Source: Pseudochelatococcus contaminans
GTDB taxonomy: Bacteria; Pseudomonadota; Alphaproteobacteria; Rhizobiales; Beijerinckiaceae
Assembly (NCBI RefSeq): GCF_014195635.1
Contig: NZ_JACICC010000006.1
Span: forward strand, 62,001 to 126,000
DNA length: 64,000 nt
Direction: 5' to 3'
Positions 9,095 to 18,676 of this stretch are shown here, piece after piece. The position numbers were made by a program, and so were the translations under genes. Position 1 is the stretch's first letter, and every line of letters begins with the position of its first letter. The notes beneath the pieces were generated by a model. That model had not been told where the DNA came from. It did not search any database and worked only from the letters and a program-made list of their open reading frames with translations.

Positions 9095-10012
9095 ATGTGG
9101 CGCCAGGTGCTCGCCCGGCTGGGGGCTAGTCTCGTGGTGGCGTGGGGGAGCATAACGGTTGCTTTCCTTGCGCTTCACGCTCTGCCGGGACAGGTTGAGG
9201 ACATTCTTGCCGGCGATCTCGACTATCCCGGACTTCGCGAGGCGATCGCTGCCGAATGGGGCCTCGATCGGGGTATTGGCGAGCAGTACGTCGCATTCGT
9301 CACGCGGATCGCCTCGGGCGACTTCGGGATGTCATACGAGCTGCGTCAGCCCGTGACGGATGTCGTGGCCTCGCAACTCCTGCCAACCGTCTATCTGGCG
9401 GCGACGGCGGGAATCCTGGCTTTCTCCATCGCTGTCGTACTGGCGACGCTGACCTCCGGCCGGGGTCGCGTCGCGCGTCGGATCGCATCTATCGTCGAAC
9501 TGACGTTCGCATCGACACCCGTCTTCTGGATCGGCATCCTGCTGCTGATGGTGTTCTCATTCAACCTGAGATGGTTCCCTGTTTCGGGTGCTGAAGGCTG
9601 GCGTTCTCTGGTGTTGCCGGCGATTACGCTGGCTTTGCCTACGGCCGGTCTGCTGACACAGGTGCTGCGTGACGCCATCGAGAAAACGCTCGACCAGCCC
9701 TTCGTCACCACTCTGCGGGCGCGCGGGCTGAGCGAGAGGCAGATTCGGGTGCAGCATGTACTTCGCCATGCCGCCTTGCCCATGATGACGCTTGGCGGCT
9801 GGATCATCGGTGGGCTGCTCGGCGGCGCGGTTATCACGGAGAAAGTTTTCGGCCGTCCTGGGCTGGGCACGACAACCCTCAACGCCGTGCTGTCACACGA
9901 TGTACCCGTGGTGCTTGCGGTCGTTTTGCTGGCCGCTTTCATCTACGTCGCTGCATCCACAATTCTCGATGTGCTTTACGTCATCATCGATCCGAGGCTG
10001 AAGGCGCAATGA
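9095..10012 (+). CDS. peptide-type ABC transporter permease, DppB-like
   Basis: 305 residues, six predicted membrane spans, typical of DppB/OppB. It has the N-terminal LARLGASLVVAWGSITVAF span, a periplasmic stretch with the GLDRGIGEQY-type pattern, and the cytoplasmic EAA-type loop ARGLSERQIRVQHVLRHA. Its stop overlaps the next permease start by 4 bases. Forms a heterodimeric channel with the following DppC-like protein. Confidence 0.92.
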   Translation: MWRQVLARLGASLVVAWGSITVAFLALHALPGQVEDILAGDLDYPGLREAIAAEWGLDRGIGEQYVAFVTRIASGDFGMSYELRQPVTDVVASQLLPTVYLAATAGILAFSIAVVLATLTSGRGRVARRIASIVELTFASTPVFWIGILLLMVFSFNLRWFPVSGAEGWRSLVLPAITLALPTAGLLTQVLRDAIEKTLDQPFVTTLRARGLSERQIRVQHVLRHAALPMMTLGGWIIGGLLGGAVITEKVFGRPGLGTTTLNAVLSHDVPVVLAVVLLAAFIYVAASTILDVLYVIIDPRLKAQ

Positions 10013-10899
10013 CACAAACGTTCGATACCACACCAGGCACAAGGGCGGAGCAGGAGGTCGCCCCGGCTCGCGCCATGCGCACGGTCAGGCGGCGGATACC
10101 CGCAGGGGTAGTTGCGTCTGGCGCATTCATTGCGCTCCTGCTGGTCGCGGTTGCCGCTCCCGGCCTGTTCACAAATTATGATCCGTTGGCAGGCGATTTT
10201 CTTTCCATCCTGAAAGCGCCTGATGCCGCGCATCCCTTCGGTACCGATCGTCTTGGCAGGGATGTATTTGCCCGCACCGTGTATGGCGCGCGATACTCGC
10301 TGTTCATCGGTATCGGGGCCACGCTCATCTCCGTGGTCTTCGGCGTGCTGCTCGGTATTCTTGCCGGGCAGAAAAGCCGGCTTCTCGACGAAACCAACTC
10401 ACGCCTTTTCGATATCGTATCTTCATTCCCGACGGTTCTGCTGGCGATGCTGGTCGTCACCTTTCTCGGGCAAGGGATGTTCAACATCGCAGTTGCGGTC
10501 GGACTTTCCGGTATTCCCAAATTCGGCCGCGTGGTGCGGGCACAGACGCAGCTCGTGCGCAATGCCGATTACGTCACGCACGCGCATATCTATGGGCGGG
10601 GACATATCGAGATATTCTTCCGACATCTGCTGCCGAACGTGCTGGTGGCCGTTCCCGTGACGGCGACTGTTTTCATCGGTTCAGCCATCCTTGCGGTATC
10701 CGGCCTGAGTTTTCTCGGCCTTGGACCGCAGCCGCCGACGCCGGAATGGGGCGTGATGCTGGCGGAAAGCCGCGACACCCTGCGCGTGGCGTGGTGGCCC
10801 GGCGTGTTTCCGGGGGTGGCGATCACGCTGACCGTGATCGCGTTCACGGTGTTCGGTAATTATCTTCAGGATGTCTTCGAAGGTCGGGACAACTCATGA
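10009..10899 (+). CDS. peptide-type ABC transporter permease, DppC-like
   Basis: 296 residues. Contains the N-terminal cytoplasmic tail and first span typical of OppC/DppC, the HPFGTDRLGRDVFARTVYGA signature, and a C-terminal ABC permease domain with the FFRHLLPN docking loop. The start overlaps the upstream permease by 4 bases and the stop overlaps the downstream ATPase by 4 bases, indicating tight translational coupling. Confidence 0.93.
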   Translation: MTQTFDTTPGTRAEQEVAPARAMRTVRRRIPAGVVASGAFIALLLVAVAAPGLFTNYDPLAGDFLSILKAPDAAHPFGTDRLGRDVFARTVYGARYSLFIGIGATLISVVFGVLLGILAGQKSRLLDETNSRLFDIVSSFPTVLLAMLVVTFLGQGMFNIAVAVGLSGIPKFGRVVRAQTQLVRNADYVTHAHIYGRGHIEIFFRHLLPNVLVAVPVTATVFIGSAILAVSGLSFLGLGPQPPTPEWGVMLAESRDTLRVAWWPGVFPGVAITLTVIAFTVFGNYLQDVFEGRDNS

Positions 10900-12629
10900 G
10901 CAAAGCGGCCATTTCCATCTCCATCCCGCAGCCGCTCGTCGATATCGAAGGTCTCACCGTCCATTTCGGTCATGCTGACGGCGGCAGGCCGGTGGTGGAG
11001 GATGTCAGCCTGATTATCCATCCCGGCGAGTGTGTGGCGTTGGTCGGCGAGTCTGGTTCCGGCAAGAGCGTCACTGCACGCACACTGCTGAATCTCGCCG
11101 GCAATGGCGCCCGGATAACGGCGCGGCGCTTCCGGCTCGCGGGCGAGGATGCCATGCGCTTCGACGCTGCCCGCTGGCGGCGTGTGCGCGGCCGGGAAAT
11201 TGGCCTCGTCATGCAGGATGCTCTCGTTTCGCTCGATCCGCTGCGCTCCATCGCACAGGAAGTGGGGGAGGTTGTAACCAATGCCGGCCTGCTGCGCGGA
11301 CGGCGAGAGATCGAGGAGCGGGTTATCGACACCCTGGCCCGCGTGGGCATTCCCGATCCTGAAATCCGCTCCCGGCAGTACGCGCACGAATTGTCCGGCG
11401 GGCTGAGGCAGCGCGCCCTGATCGCTGCTGCCATCGCTGCCGGTCCCCGGCTCGTCATTGCTGACGAGCCGACGACTGCTCTGGACGCCACGGTGCAGAA
11501 ACAGGTGATCGATGTGCTGTCGCGCCGCGTGCGGGACGAGGGTGTGGGGTTGTTGCTGATCAGCCACGATCTCGCCGTGGTGGCGGAAATCGCCGACCGC
11601 GTGCATGTCATGCGGGCCGGGAAAGTGGTTGAATCTGGGCCGACAGCCGAGGTGTTGTCGCGACCGCGCCACGTCTATACGCGCCAACTCATCGCGGCCG
11701 TTCCTTCCGCTACGTCGCGGGGTACACGCCTGTCTTCGGCGAGGGTCGATTTTGAAGCGGCTTCCGGCAGCGGGGACGAGGACGGGCAGCCGCAACCGAT
11801 CCGTATCATCCGCGATCCCCTTCCGCCTCGTCCGGTTGTGTCGGGTGAGGTCGTGCTCGATGTCGCAAGCATCGGGAAACGGTATCGCCGCCGGAAAGGG
11901 GTGGGCGGCGGACGGGAGACTTTCGTCGCGCTCGACGATGTGTCGTTTACCGTCAGTACTGGCGAGGTCGTCGGGCTCGTGGGCGAATCCGGCTCCGGCA
12001 AGTCGACGTGCGCCAAGATCATTCTCGGCTTGCTGAAGCCTGACACCGGAACGGTCCGGCTTCTCGGCAAGCCGTGGTCCGACATTCGTGAAAGCGAGCG
12101 GCGTGCCCTGCGCTCGAAGCTCCAGTATATTCCGCAGGACCCGCTCAGCAGTTTCGATCCACGCTATCGCGTCAGCGACATCGTCGCTGAAAACGTGTGG
12201 GGCCTGTCCCGGAAGCAGACGCTGGAGCATATTGTCTGGCTGCTCGATCAGGTTGGTCTCGACTCCGGTTTTCTCGACCGCTATCCGCGAACCATGTCGG
12301 GCGGCCAGCGGCAGAGGGTGGCGATTGCCCGGGCTCTTGCCGCCGAACCGGCGCTGATCGTCTGCGACGAGCCGGTGTCTGCGCTGGACATCTCCATTCA
12401 GGCGCAGGTGATCGATCTCATCGGCGAATTGCAGTCCCGGCTGCGGACCGCGCTTCTTTTCATCTCTCATGACCTCGGCCTCATCCACCATGTAGCGGAT
12501 AGCGTGCTGGTGATGAAGGATGGTCGCATTGTGGAGCGCGGACCCGTGGACGACGTGTTTTTTCACGCTGCCCATGACTACACCAGGACATTGCTTGCAG
12601 CGGTGCCGGGTCCTTTCGCCGCCAGTTGA
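10896..12629 (+). CDS. fused two-domain peptide ABC transporter ATPase (DppD-DppF-like)
   Basis: 577 residues with two complete nucleotide-binding domains in one chain, as in GsiA/YejF. Domain 1 has GESGSGKS, LSGGLRQR and ADEPTTALD. Domain 2 has a second GESGSGKS, MSGGQRQR and CDEPVSALD. It powers the DppBC-like pair encoded upstream. Last gene of the operon; a GC-rich stem-loop follows before the convergent haem-uptake operon. Confidence 0.93.
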   Translation: MSKAAISISIPQPLVDIEGLTVHFGHADGGRPVVEDVSLIIHPGECVALVGESGSGKSVTARTLLNLAGNGARITARRFRLAGEDAMRFDAARWRRVRGREIGLVMQDALVSLDPLRSIAQEVGEVVTNAGLLRGRREIEERVIDTLARVGIPDPEIRSRQYAHELSGGLRQRALIAAAIAAGPRLVIADEPTTALDATVQKQVIDVLSRRVRDEGVGLLLISHDLAVVAEIADRVHVMRAGKVVESGPTAEVLSRPRHVYTRQLIAAVPSATSRGTRLSSARVDFEAASGSGDEDGQPQPIRIIRDPLPPRPVVSGEVVLDVASIGKRYRRRKGVGGGRETFVALDDVSFTVSTGEVVGLVGESGSGKSTCAKIILGLLKPDTGTVRLLGKPWSDIRESERRALRSKLQYIPQDPLSSFDPRYRVSDIVAENVWGLSRKQTLEHIVWLLDQVGLDSGFLDRYPRTMSGGQRQRVAIARALAAEPALIVCDEPVSALDISIQAQVIDLIGELQSRLRTALLFISHDLGLIHHVADSVLVMKDGRIVERGPVDDVFFHAAHDYTRTLLAAVPGPFAAS

Positions 12630-12705
12630 TGAGGAGATCGTATAGCACTGACAGCGGGAGGCATCGGGCCGCTCATGGATCATTCGGTCATGAGCCTTGT
12701 CTGTT

Positions 12706-12727
12706 GTGCGCCAGCAGGCCGGCGCAC
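12706..12727. terminator. stem-loop between convergent operons
   Basis: Perfect 7-base stem GTGCGCC / GGCGCAC with an 8-base loop, placed between the ends of two convergent operons. No T-run follows on either strand, so it may stop transcription weakly or protect 3-prime ends. Confidence 0.4.
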
Positions 12728-12766
12728 CTTATCGACATAATACCTGCCGCGACCTCCAGTCGATGC

Positions 12767-14518
12767 TCAATCTCTTGCTTCCGATAGCGTTTCGGCTGGC
12801 GCGGCTGTGGACTCTATCGCGGACTCCATGTCGATGCTGCGGGTGATTGTCAGCCCTGCCGGGGGGCGGTGGGCGATGATGATGAGGGTTGCGTGCGGCA
12901 GAGCCTGGCGCAACTGGGTGAGCATCCGCTCTTCCGCGGGCAGATCGAGCGCGCTTGTCGGTTCATCCAGAAACACCCAGTCAGGCTTGCCCGCAATCGC
13001 GCGTAAAAGCGTGAGGCGTTGCAACTCCCCGCCTGAAAGGCCCTTGTTGGCAGTCGTCACCATGTCCGAGGCGTGCAGTTCTCCGATGCGGCCTGCGAGG
13101 CCGGCGTTCGTCACCCATGTTTCGATGTCGCCGGGGGCATGGCTGCCGACAGGCTGCGGATAGGTGATAGCGGCAGCCAGATTATCCAGCGGCAGATAAG
13201 CATGCTGCGGCAGGAAAAGACGTTTGCCGCGCGGGCGTTCGATCAAGCCTTCGCCATATCGCCATAAGCCGGCAATCGCCTTTAGCAGCGTGCTTTTCCC
13301 GAGGCCGCTGCTGCCCTTGATCCAGACGACCTCCCCCTTGGCGACGGAAAAGTCCGGCACCTTGAGCAGCGTTTCTCCATCCGGCGAGCGTAGCGTCAAG
13401 TCCTCTACGTGCAGGATGTCGTCATCGGTATCGATGACCGTCGGGCCGCTTTCCGCAGCGTTTGCCGCTTCTGTGGCAGCGAGAAACTGGTCGAGGCGGG
13501 CGGCGGTGGCTGCAAGTTCAGCCAGGTCGCGGTATTTGAAGATGAACCACGACAGGGTGGTGACCACGTTCGAGAAGGCGCTCGCCACCTGCATCAGCCC
13601 GCCAAGCGTGACCTTGCCGGCGATGAAGGCGGGGAGGGCGAGAAAAGTCGGAATGCGCAGAACGGTCTGCATGAACGGGCGGGTGAAAAGCCCAAGGATC
13701 AGATCTCGGCGGGTCAGCGCATACCAGTTCGCCATGACGCCCTGAAAGCGCTGGCCGAGCACACGCCGCTCCGCCTCCTCGCCGTTCTGCAAGGCGATCG
13801 CCTCATTCGACTCGCGCATGTGGACCAGCGCGAACCGGAAATCGGCCTCCCGCTTCTGCTGCATGAAGTTCAGGCGATGCAACGGTGCGCCGAGCCAGTG
13901 GGTGATGAGGCTCGACAGCAGGACATAGACCGGCGCGGCCCAGACCATGTAACGGGGGATTTCGACCCCGAAGCCGAACAGCGAGAACGACAGCGTGAAG
14001 GTCGAGAGGGTCCACAGCACGGCGAAGTAGGAAACCAACGCCACAACGGAGTTGATGAGTTCGGTGCCTCTGTCCGTCACGAGTTCGACGAACAGCCGGC
14101 AGTCCTCGGCGATGCGCTGGTCGGGGTTGTCCACGGGGGGATGCGTGCCGTTCCCGGCCCGCAGATGCCAGTAAGCCTTGTCGCCGAGCCAGCGATCGAG
14201 CGCGACTTCGGTGAGAGAACGCCGCCAGCGGATCTGCGCCAGCTTCAGGATGTACCGGCCCGCGAGGTAAAGGGAGGCGGAAATGCTGGTGATAATCCCG
14301 AAAATGCCGATCTGGCGGACGATCTCCGGGCCGTCCACCTTTTGCAGGGCATTGTAGAAATCCGCATTCCAGTTGATGAGCCAGACGCCGACAGCCGTAC
14401 CGGCAAAACCGATGAAGACGACCACGACGAAATAGAACGCGGCCAGCCGCCCGCCCTTCCCGGCAATGCAGAGGCGTATCAGACGGGCGATCTGGCGGAT
14501 GACGAGCGGCATGGTCAT
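12767..14518 (-). CDS. SbmA/BacA-type ABC transporter with fused ATPase (YddA / Rv1819c-like)
   Basis: 583 residues. The N-terminal membrane domain (about 1-330) matches the SbmA/BacA-like fold: WLINWNADFYNALQ near residue 50, a DNPDQRIAEDCRLF segment, and HWLGAPLHRLNFMQQKREAD. A C-terminal ABC domain (about 370-560) has Walker A KGSSGLGKST, signature LSGGELQR and Walker [11 protein letters not shown]. Relatives with this layout include E. coli YddA and mycobacterial Rv1819c; the latter is reported to import cobalamin and other hydrophilic molecules. Here it starts 5 bases after a ChaN-like gene, at the end of a haem-uptake operon with no HmuTUV-type importer, so import of haem or a porphyrin is a hypothesis. 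Confidence 0.88.
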   Translation of the reverse strand: MTMPLVIRQIARLIRLCIAGKGGRLAAFYFVVVVFIGFAGTAVGVWLINWNADFYNALQKVDGPEIVRQIGIFGIITSISASLYLAGRYILKLAQIRWRRSLTEVALDRWLGDKAYWHLRAGNGTHPPVDNPDQRIAEDCRLFVELVTDRGTELINSVVALVSYFAVLWTLSTFTLSFSLFGFGVEIPRYMVWAAPVYVLLSSLITHWLGAPLHRLNFMQQKREADFRFALVHMRESNEAIALQNGEEAERRVLGQRFQGVMANWYALTRRDLILGLFTRPFMQTVLRIPTFLALPAFIAGKVTLGGLMQVASAFSNVVTTLSWFIFKYRDLAELAATAARLDQFLAATEAANAAESGPTVIDTDDDILHVEDLTLRSPDGETLLKVPDFSVAKGEVVWIKGSSGLGKSTLLKAIAGLWRYGEGLIERPRGKRLFLPQHAYLPLDNLAAAITYPQPVGSHAPGDIETWVTNAGLAGRIGELHASDMVTTANKGLSGGELQRLTLLRAIAGKPDWVFLDEPTSALDLPAEERMLTQLRQALPHATLIIIAHRPPAGLTITRSIDMESAIESTAAPAETLSEARD

Positions 14519-14523
14519 TGTGG

Positions 14524-15450
14524 CTATCCCGCGCCCGTTCCGGCGTCAGGGTTCGCTGCCGGGCGGGGCCTTTCACCGCGCTCCGCCGGCGGCTCGGGCG
14601 TATCGAGACGAAACACGGCTTCCGCGATGCGCCGATGCGGCTCGATGGTCAGGGTCTCGCGGTCGTTCGGCAGCAGAACCGCAACATCCTCGATGCCCAG
14701 ATCATGCAACTGGTAGGGCGTTCCGTAACCGTACTCCAGATGCCCCCGGCCGATGATCCCGACGACGAGCGGCGGCTCCCTGCCTTCCGCCTCTGCCGAA
14801 CGGATTGCGTTCGCGATATTGCACGCGAAAGCGCGATCCCATGTCTGCTGGGCGCGGATGAAGCGGTCATAGGCAGGATCGTGGGCCGAAGTGGCCTTGC
14901 GCGTCGGCGGCCCCCGCGTGATGGAGAAGAGATACTCCCGATAAGCGTCGAGAGCGGGGGCGGCGGGTGTCACACCATCCCTGTCCGCCTCGGCGATTGC
15001 CTCCCAGCCCTGCTGCCCCACCTCGGTCACCAATGCGCGGCGGCAGTTGAGCGCCAGCATGGGAACGCGCTGCTGACGGCAGAAATGGAACAGCGGCAGA
15101 TAGATTGCCGGGTCAAAACCCCAGACCTGATGCCACTCGCTGTCTTCAATGAATGTCGCGGTGTCGTACTCACCGGCCACCCACCGATCGAGCACAGGCT
15201 GCAAGCGGCGAGGGAACATCTCGAATCCCACAGCGAGATTTGGCCGCAGACCATGCAGATAGGTGGTGACATGCAATTGCCAGCGGTGAATTTCCGCTAT
15301 GTCATGACGCTCTCCCAGCAACACCGCCTGTCGACCGGCAAGGGCGCGCATCAGCGCCTGTTGGTCCACCGTGTTGCCGGTTGTCGGGTCGAGCCAGCGT
15401 CCGCGCTCATGCGGCACATCCGTTGGTGTGTCTGTGGGTTGCGTGCTCAC
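14524..15450 (-). CDS. ChaN-like haem-binding protein
   Basis: 308 residues of the ChaN/Cofac_haem_bdg family (PF04187). The opening motif LLGERHDIAEIHRWQL, then VGFEMFPRRLQPVLD, and the central ALNCRR and GRGHLEYGYGTP segments are typical. ChaN proteins known from Campylobacter are iron-regulated lipoproteins that bind haem pairs. This one begins with a GTG codon and a polar STQPTDTPTDVPHERGRW stretch, with no signal peptide or lipobox, so a cytoplasmic location is more likely. It sits 4 bases after the ChuX/HutX-like gene and 5 bases before the ABC transporter, in one operon. Confidence 0.85.
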   Translation of the reverse strand: MSTQPTDTPTDVPHERGRWLDPTTGNTVDQQALMRALAGRQAVLLGERHDIAEIHRWQLHVTTYLHGLRPNLAVGFEMFPRRLQPVLDRWVAGEYDTATFIEDSEWHQVWGFDPAIYLPLFHFCRQQRVPMLALNCRRALVTEVGQQGWEAIAEADRDGVTPAAPALDAYREYLFSITRGPPTRKATSAHDPAYDRFIRAQQTWDRAFACNIANAIRSAEAEGREPPLVVGIIGRGHLEYGYGTPYQLHDLGIEDVAVLLPNDRETLTIEPHRRIAEAVFRLDTPEPPAERGERPRPAANPDAGTGAG

Positions 15451-15454
15451 GGGT

Positions 15455-16198
15455 TCACTCTCCGAAAGCTGCAGCCGGCCCGCTGACGGTCAGGCCGCCG
15501 CGCGTTCCGGATGAACCGATGGCGTGGAAGGAGACAGTGCCATTGCCGTCTTCCCGCTCCCAACCCGTCACCGCGCCACCGCGCAGATGCAGATGGAAAT
15601 CGTCCGTCATGATATTAATGAAGCCCGCGCCCGGCTTGGCGGATGCGACAACTCCCGTCCACGATTGATCGAAACCGGGACGCACCACCCGGATCGTGAC
15701 CGGGATGCCGGAGGCCTGTATCTTTCCAAGCAGGTGCGCGCCTGCATCGTCATCCGCGACCGTCGACTGCTCGCGCGCCGGCTTTTCAGCCTCCGCCTCG
15801 GGCTGGCCGCGCCCCAGTGCTCCCAGGCCGGAATCGAAGGGGCCGATACCGTCGAGAGCAATGACGGAAAAAACCGTTTCGCCGGCCGCATCGGAAAACT
15901 CGATACGGGGCAATACGTTATCGCCCATGACGACAGAACGGTCAGCGATAGCGCGGGCAAGGGCGGTGGTGTCGACGGCGGCGCTATGGGCAGCGCCAGC
16001 AAAGCGCACCAGACCGCCATCGATTTCGACGCTCTCCACCGGACCGATCCGCTCGTGCGTCGCGCCAGCCACACGCGTCATCACCATAACCTTGCCGAGC
16101 GCGGGAGCGCGCTCAAGGATAGCGGCGAAATCACCCTGCAGGATTTCGCGAAGGGCGGGCTTGGCGGAATCGTTGGCCGGATCGTTAGCTGTGCTCAT
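15455..16198 (-). CDS. ChuX/HutX-like haem utilisation protein
   Basis: About 247 residues from the ATG at 16198 (STANDPANDS); the frame is open further upstream but that part has no coding character. Residues 15-110 (ALREILQGDFAAILERAPAL, then VMVMTRVAGATHERIG) resemble the HmuS/ChuX/HutX haem-carrier fold. The second half (about 140-247) looks like a repeat of that fold after an acidic linker. Known relatives bind or deliver cytoplasmic haem to degrading enzymes. Assignment rests on family resemblance plus position between a haem-type TonB receptor and a ChaN-like gene. Confidence is moderate because the sequence is divergent. Confidence 0.65.
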   Translation of the reverse strand: MSTANDPANDSAKPALREILQGDFAAILERAPALGKVMVMTRVAGATHERIGPVESVEIDGGLVRFAGAAHSAAVDTTALARAIADRSVVMGDNVLPRIEFSDAAGETVFSVIALDGIGPFDSGLGALGRGQPEAEAEKPAREQSTVADDDAGAHLLGKIQASGIPVTIRVVRPGFDQSWTGVVASAKPGAGFINIMTDDFHLHLRGGAVTGWEREDGNGTVSFHAIGSSGTRGGLTVSGPAAAFGE

Positions 16199-16315
16199 GA
16201 AGTATCTTTCGAGGATATGCTTTAGCAAAATGGGCGGCAGGGAGGCGGAGCAGTACGTGCGCATTGCGTCGTGCTGCTCCGCCGCCAGTTATTGGGAGCC
16301 TGAAACCTTTCCGGA

Positions 16316-18676
16316 TCAGAACTTGATCTGCGCGCTGACCTTGAAGGTACGCCCGGGCGCTGTTTGCAATTCAAGCGGATTGCTGATTGCCACCGACGAC
16401 GATCCTACGTTTGCGAACGAATAACTGAGCGGCCAGTCGAAGTAGCGCTTGTCGAAGATGTTCTGCACGCCTGCACGAATGGTGACGGACTCAATACCGT
16501 TCCAGCCAAGATCCTTGATGTTGGGAGACCAGTTGAGGAAGGTATCGAAGACAGCGTAGCCACCGGGGCGGAATGCACTGGGATCGGCGGTACGCTTCAC
16601 GCTCTGCGCGAAGGTGCCGAGAACTTCCGCTTCCAGTCCCCACTCGGGCTTCATCCACTTCACGCCGACAACGCCGGTGAGCGGAATGGCGTCCGTGTAA
16701 GGCGTTGTGCGCGCACCCGGTTCGGCCTTCTGCTCACCGCGCTGCCAGGAGAGCGAACCGTTGAGCGCCCAGTTCCGAGTGAGAATGACCTCGGCGGATG
16801 CCTCGATGCCCCAGATGTCGACGCTGGACAGATTGCGCGAGGTGTAATCCGTGCTGGAGCCGGGCGCCGGCACCAGCGACTGGATGAAGTTGGTGTAATC
16901 GGCATAGAACGCGCCGACAGAGAACCATGCGCTGTCGAAATAGCGGTTGGCCTCGAACTGTCCGCGCAGGCCGCCCTCATAGGAGCGCACTTTTTCCGGC
17001 TTCAGCGAGGGGTTGGGCACGAGGTTAAAGGAGGTTCCCGGCAGGGACATGTAGAGCTGCTGCGCTGTCGGCATCTTGAAGCCTTCGGCGTAGCGCGCAT
17101 AGAGGGAGTAGTTGTCGTCCAGCTTCAGCAGGGCGCCGACCTGCGGAATGAAGCGGCTGGAATCCTGCTTGCGAGGATCGGCGCCGGGGCTGACCTTGTA
17201 ATCCGAATTCATGCGCGGGTCGATGGAGTAGTTCGCCCACCGCACGCCCGGCGTGAGGGTGAGGCGCTCGTCAAACAGCTTGATCTCATCCTGCACGAAC
17301 AGGTCAGCGCGTGTTGTCGTGGCGTTGGCGAAGTTGAAGCCGCCGCCACGTGACGTGGTGACAGTGCCGCGGGTAAGATTGCGCGTCACCGTCAGCTTTT
17401 CATAATCCGTCCGGGTGTGATCGCCCTGGAAGCCATAGGTCAGGATGTGGCTGACGCCGAGCAGGCCGAAGCTCGACGTGCCCTGAATATCGAATTGCGT
17501 GAACTTTTCTTCGTAATTCGTCTCGTCATAAATCGTCTGCTGCTGGCGGTTGGCGAGCACCTGGAAACGATTTGAGGTCATGTCGCGCTTCTGCGGCGAA
17601 TAGGACAACTGCCACTTCAGCTTGTCGATGAACTTCGCATTCACATCCCATTCGTGATCGAGCGACACCCTGAAGCGGGTCTGCTCCTGCTCGCGAATGT
17701 AGGGGCCGTTGTATGCGCCCGTCGTCTGGAGGCCGAAGTCATAGCGCTGGTCGGCCGTGCTGTTGGACTTGAACCCTTCGCCCGTCAGCCGGAACTGGTG
17801 ATCCACCGTCGGCTTCCAGACCAGCTTGCCCAAACCGTTCCAGACCTCGGCGTCGAGCGGGTTGAGCTTGTTGCATCGGATTGCGTCCGGCACACGCGGG
17901 CAGCCCCAGCGGCCACCGTCAGCGCGGGCCCGGCCCAGCTTCGCCTCGCTGTTGCTGCGATGCGTGAAGGCCAGCAATCCCTGCCACTCCGGCGAGAGGC
18001 GGAAAGCGGCGATGCCAGTCTGGGTAAAGGAGTCGTTCAGGCTGTCATATGCGCCTTCGAGCTGGAACGCGTATGGCTTCTTCGGGTCGGTCAGCAGGTC
18101 GCTCGGGTCAAGCGTGCGGTATGCGACGATACCGCCGATGGCATCGGCACCCCACAGCACGGAACCGGGACCGCGAACGATTTCAACCGCTTTCAGCAGG
18201 GAAAGATCGACGAAGTTACGGTTGCCGTCGGTGATGCGCTCGATGATGCGCGTGCCATCCACCTGCATCTGGATGCGGTTGCCGGAAACACCGCGAATGG
18301 TGAAGCCGCCGACATTGCCGAACGGATCGGTGCCGGACGTCTGACGGCCGACCGAGATGCCCGGCTGATAGCGGACAAGATCCTGATTGTCCTGCACGAT
18401 ATGGGTCTGAAGCTGACGGCGGGAGATCACGCTGACCGTGCCAGGAATGTCGAGAACCTGTGTCGCTTGTCGCGTCGCAACGACAGATATCTCATCCAGC
18501 TCCACAGTCGGCACCGCATCGCTCGCAGCAGCCTGATCGGTCTGCGCCGCCGCATCGCGGGACGTCCGTTCCGTTGCACCCTGAGCCTGTACATTCTGCG
18601 CTTGCGCGGGCTGGCAGATCGCTATCAGCAGCGCAGCCGCGCTGGCCCGTGTGAGCCAGAAATGTAGTCTCGACAT
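16316..18676 (-). CDS. TonB-dependent receptor, haem/haemoglobin type
   Basis: 786 residues: signal peptide ending near AQAQ, a candidate TonB box around ELDEISVVATR, plug domain (about 70-180), then an outer-membrane barrel ending in the usual aromatic residue (IKF). The plug segment VDGTRIIERITDGNRNFVDL and the paired FRAP-like (FKMPTAQQLY) and NPNL-like (VPNPSLKPEK) boxes place it with haem/haemoglobin receptors. The histidine often found between those two boxes is not present. GGAGGAAG precedes the ATG. First gene of the minus-strand haem operon, 117 bases before the ChuX/HutX-like gene. Iron control is expected, but I could not point to a clear Irr, RirA or Fur box. Confidence 0.88.
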   Translation of the reverse strand: MSRLHFWLTRASAAALLIAICQPAQAQNVQAQGATERTSRDAAAQTDQAAASDAVPTVELDEISVVATRQATQVLDIPGTVSVISRRQLQTHIVQDNQDLVRYQPGISVGRQTSGTDPFGNVGGFTIRGVSGNRIQMQVDGTRIIERITDGNRNFVDLSLLKAVEIVRGPGSVLWGADAIGGIVAYRTLDPSDLLTDPKKPYAFQLEGAYDSLNDSFTQTGIAAFRLSPEWQGLLAFTHRSNSEAKLGRARADGGRWGCPRVPDAIRCNKLNPLDAEVWNGLGKLVWKPTVDHQFRLTGEGFKSNSTADQRYDFGLQTTGAYNGPYIREQEQTRFRVSLDHEWDVNAKFIDKLKWQLSYSPQKRDMTSNRFQVLANRQQQTIYDETNYEEKFTQFDIQGTSSFGLLGVSHILTYGFQGDHTRTDYEKLTVTRNLTRGTVTTSRGGGFNFANATTTRADLFVQDEIKLFDERLTLTPGVRWANYSIDPRMNSDYKVSPGADPRKQDSSRFIPQVGALLKLDDNYSLYARYAEGFKMPTAQQLYMSLPGTSFNLVPNPSLKPEKVRSYEGGLRGQFEANRYFDSAWFSVGAFYADYTNFIQSLVPAPGSSTDYTSRNLSSVDIWGIEASAEVILTRNWALNGSLSWQRGEQKAEPGARTTPYTDAIPLTGVVGVKWMKPEWGLEAEVLGTFAQSVKRTADPSAFRPGGYAVFDTFLNWSPNIKDLGWNGIESVTIRAGVQNIFDKRYFDWPLSYSFANVGSSSVAISNPLELQTAPGRTFKVSAQIKF

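Noticed and set aside
10866-12683. 605-residue minus-strand open frame opposite the fused ATPase
   Set aside because: Complement of a real gene with all ABC motifs on the plus strand; the minus translation has no family features.
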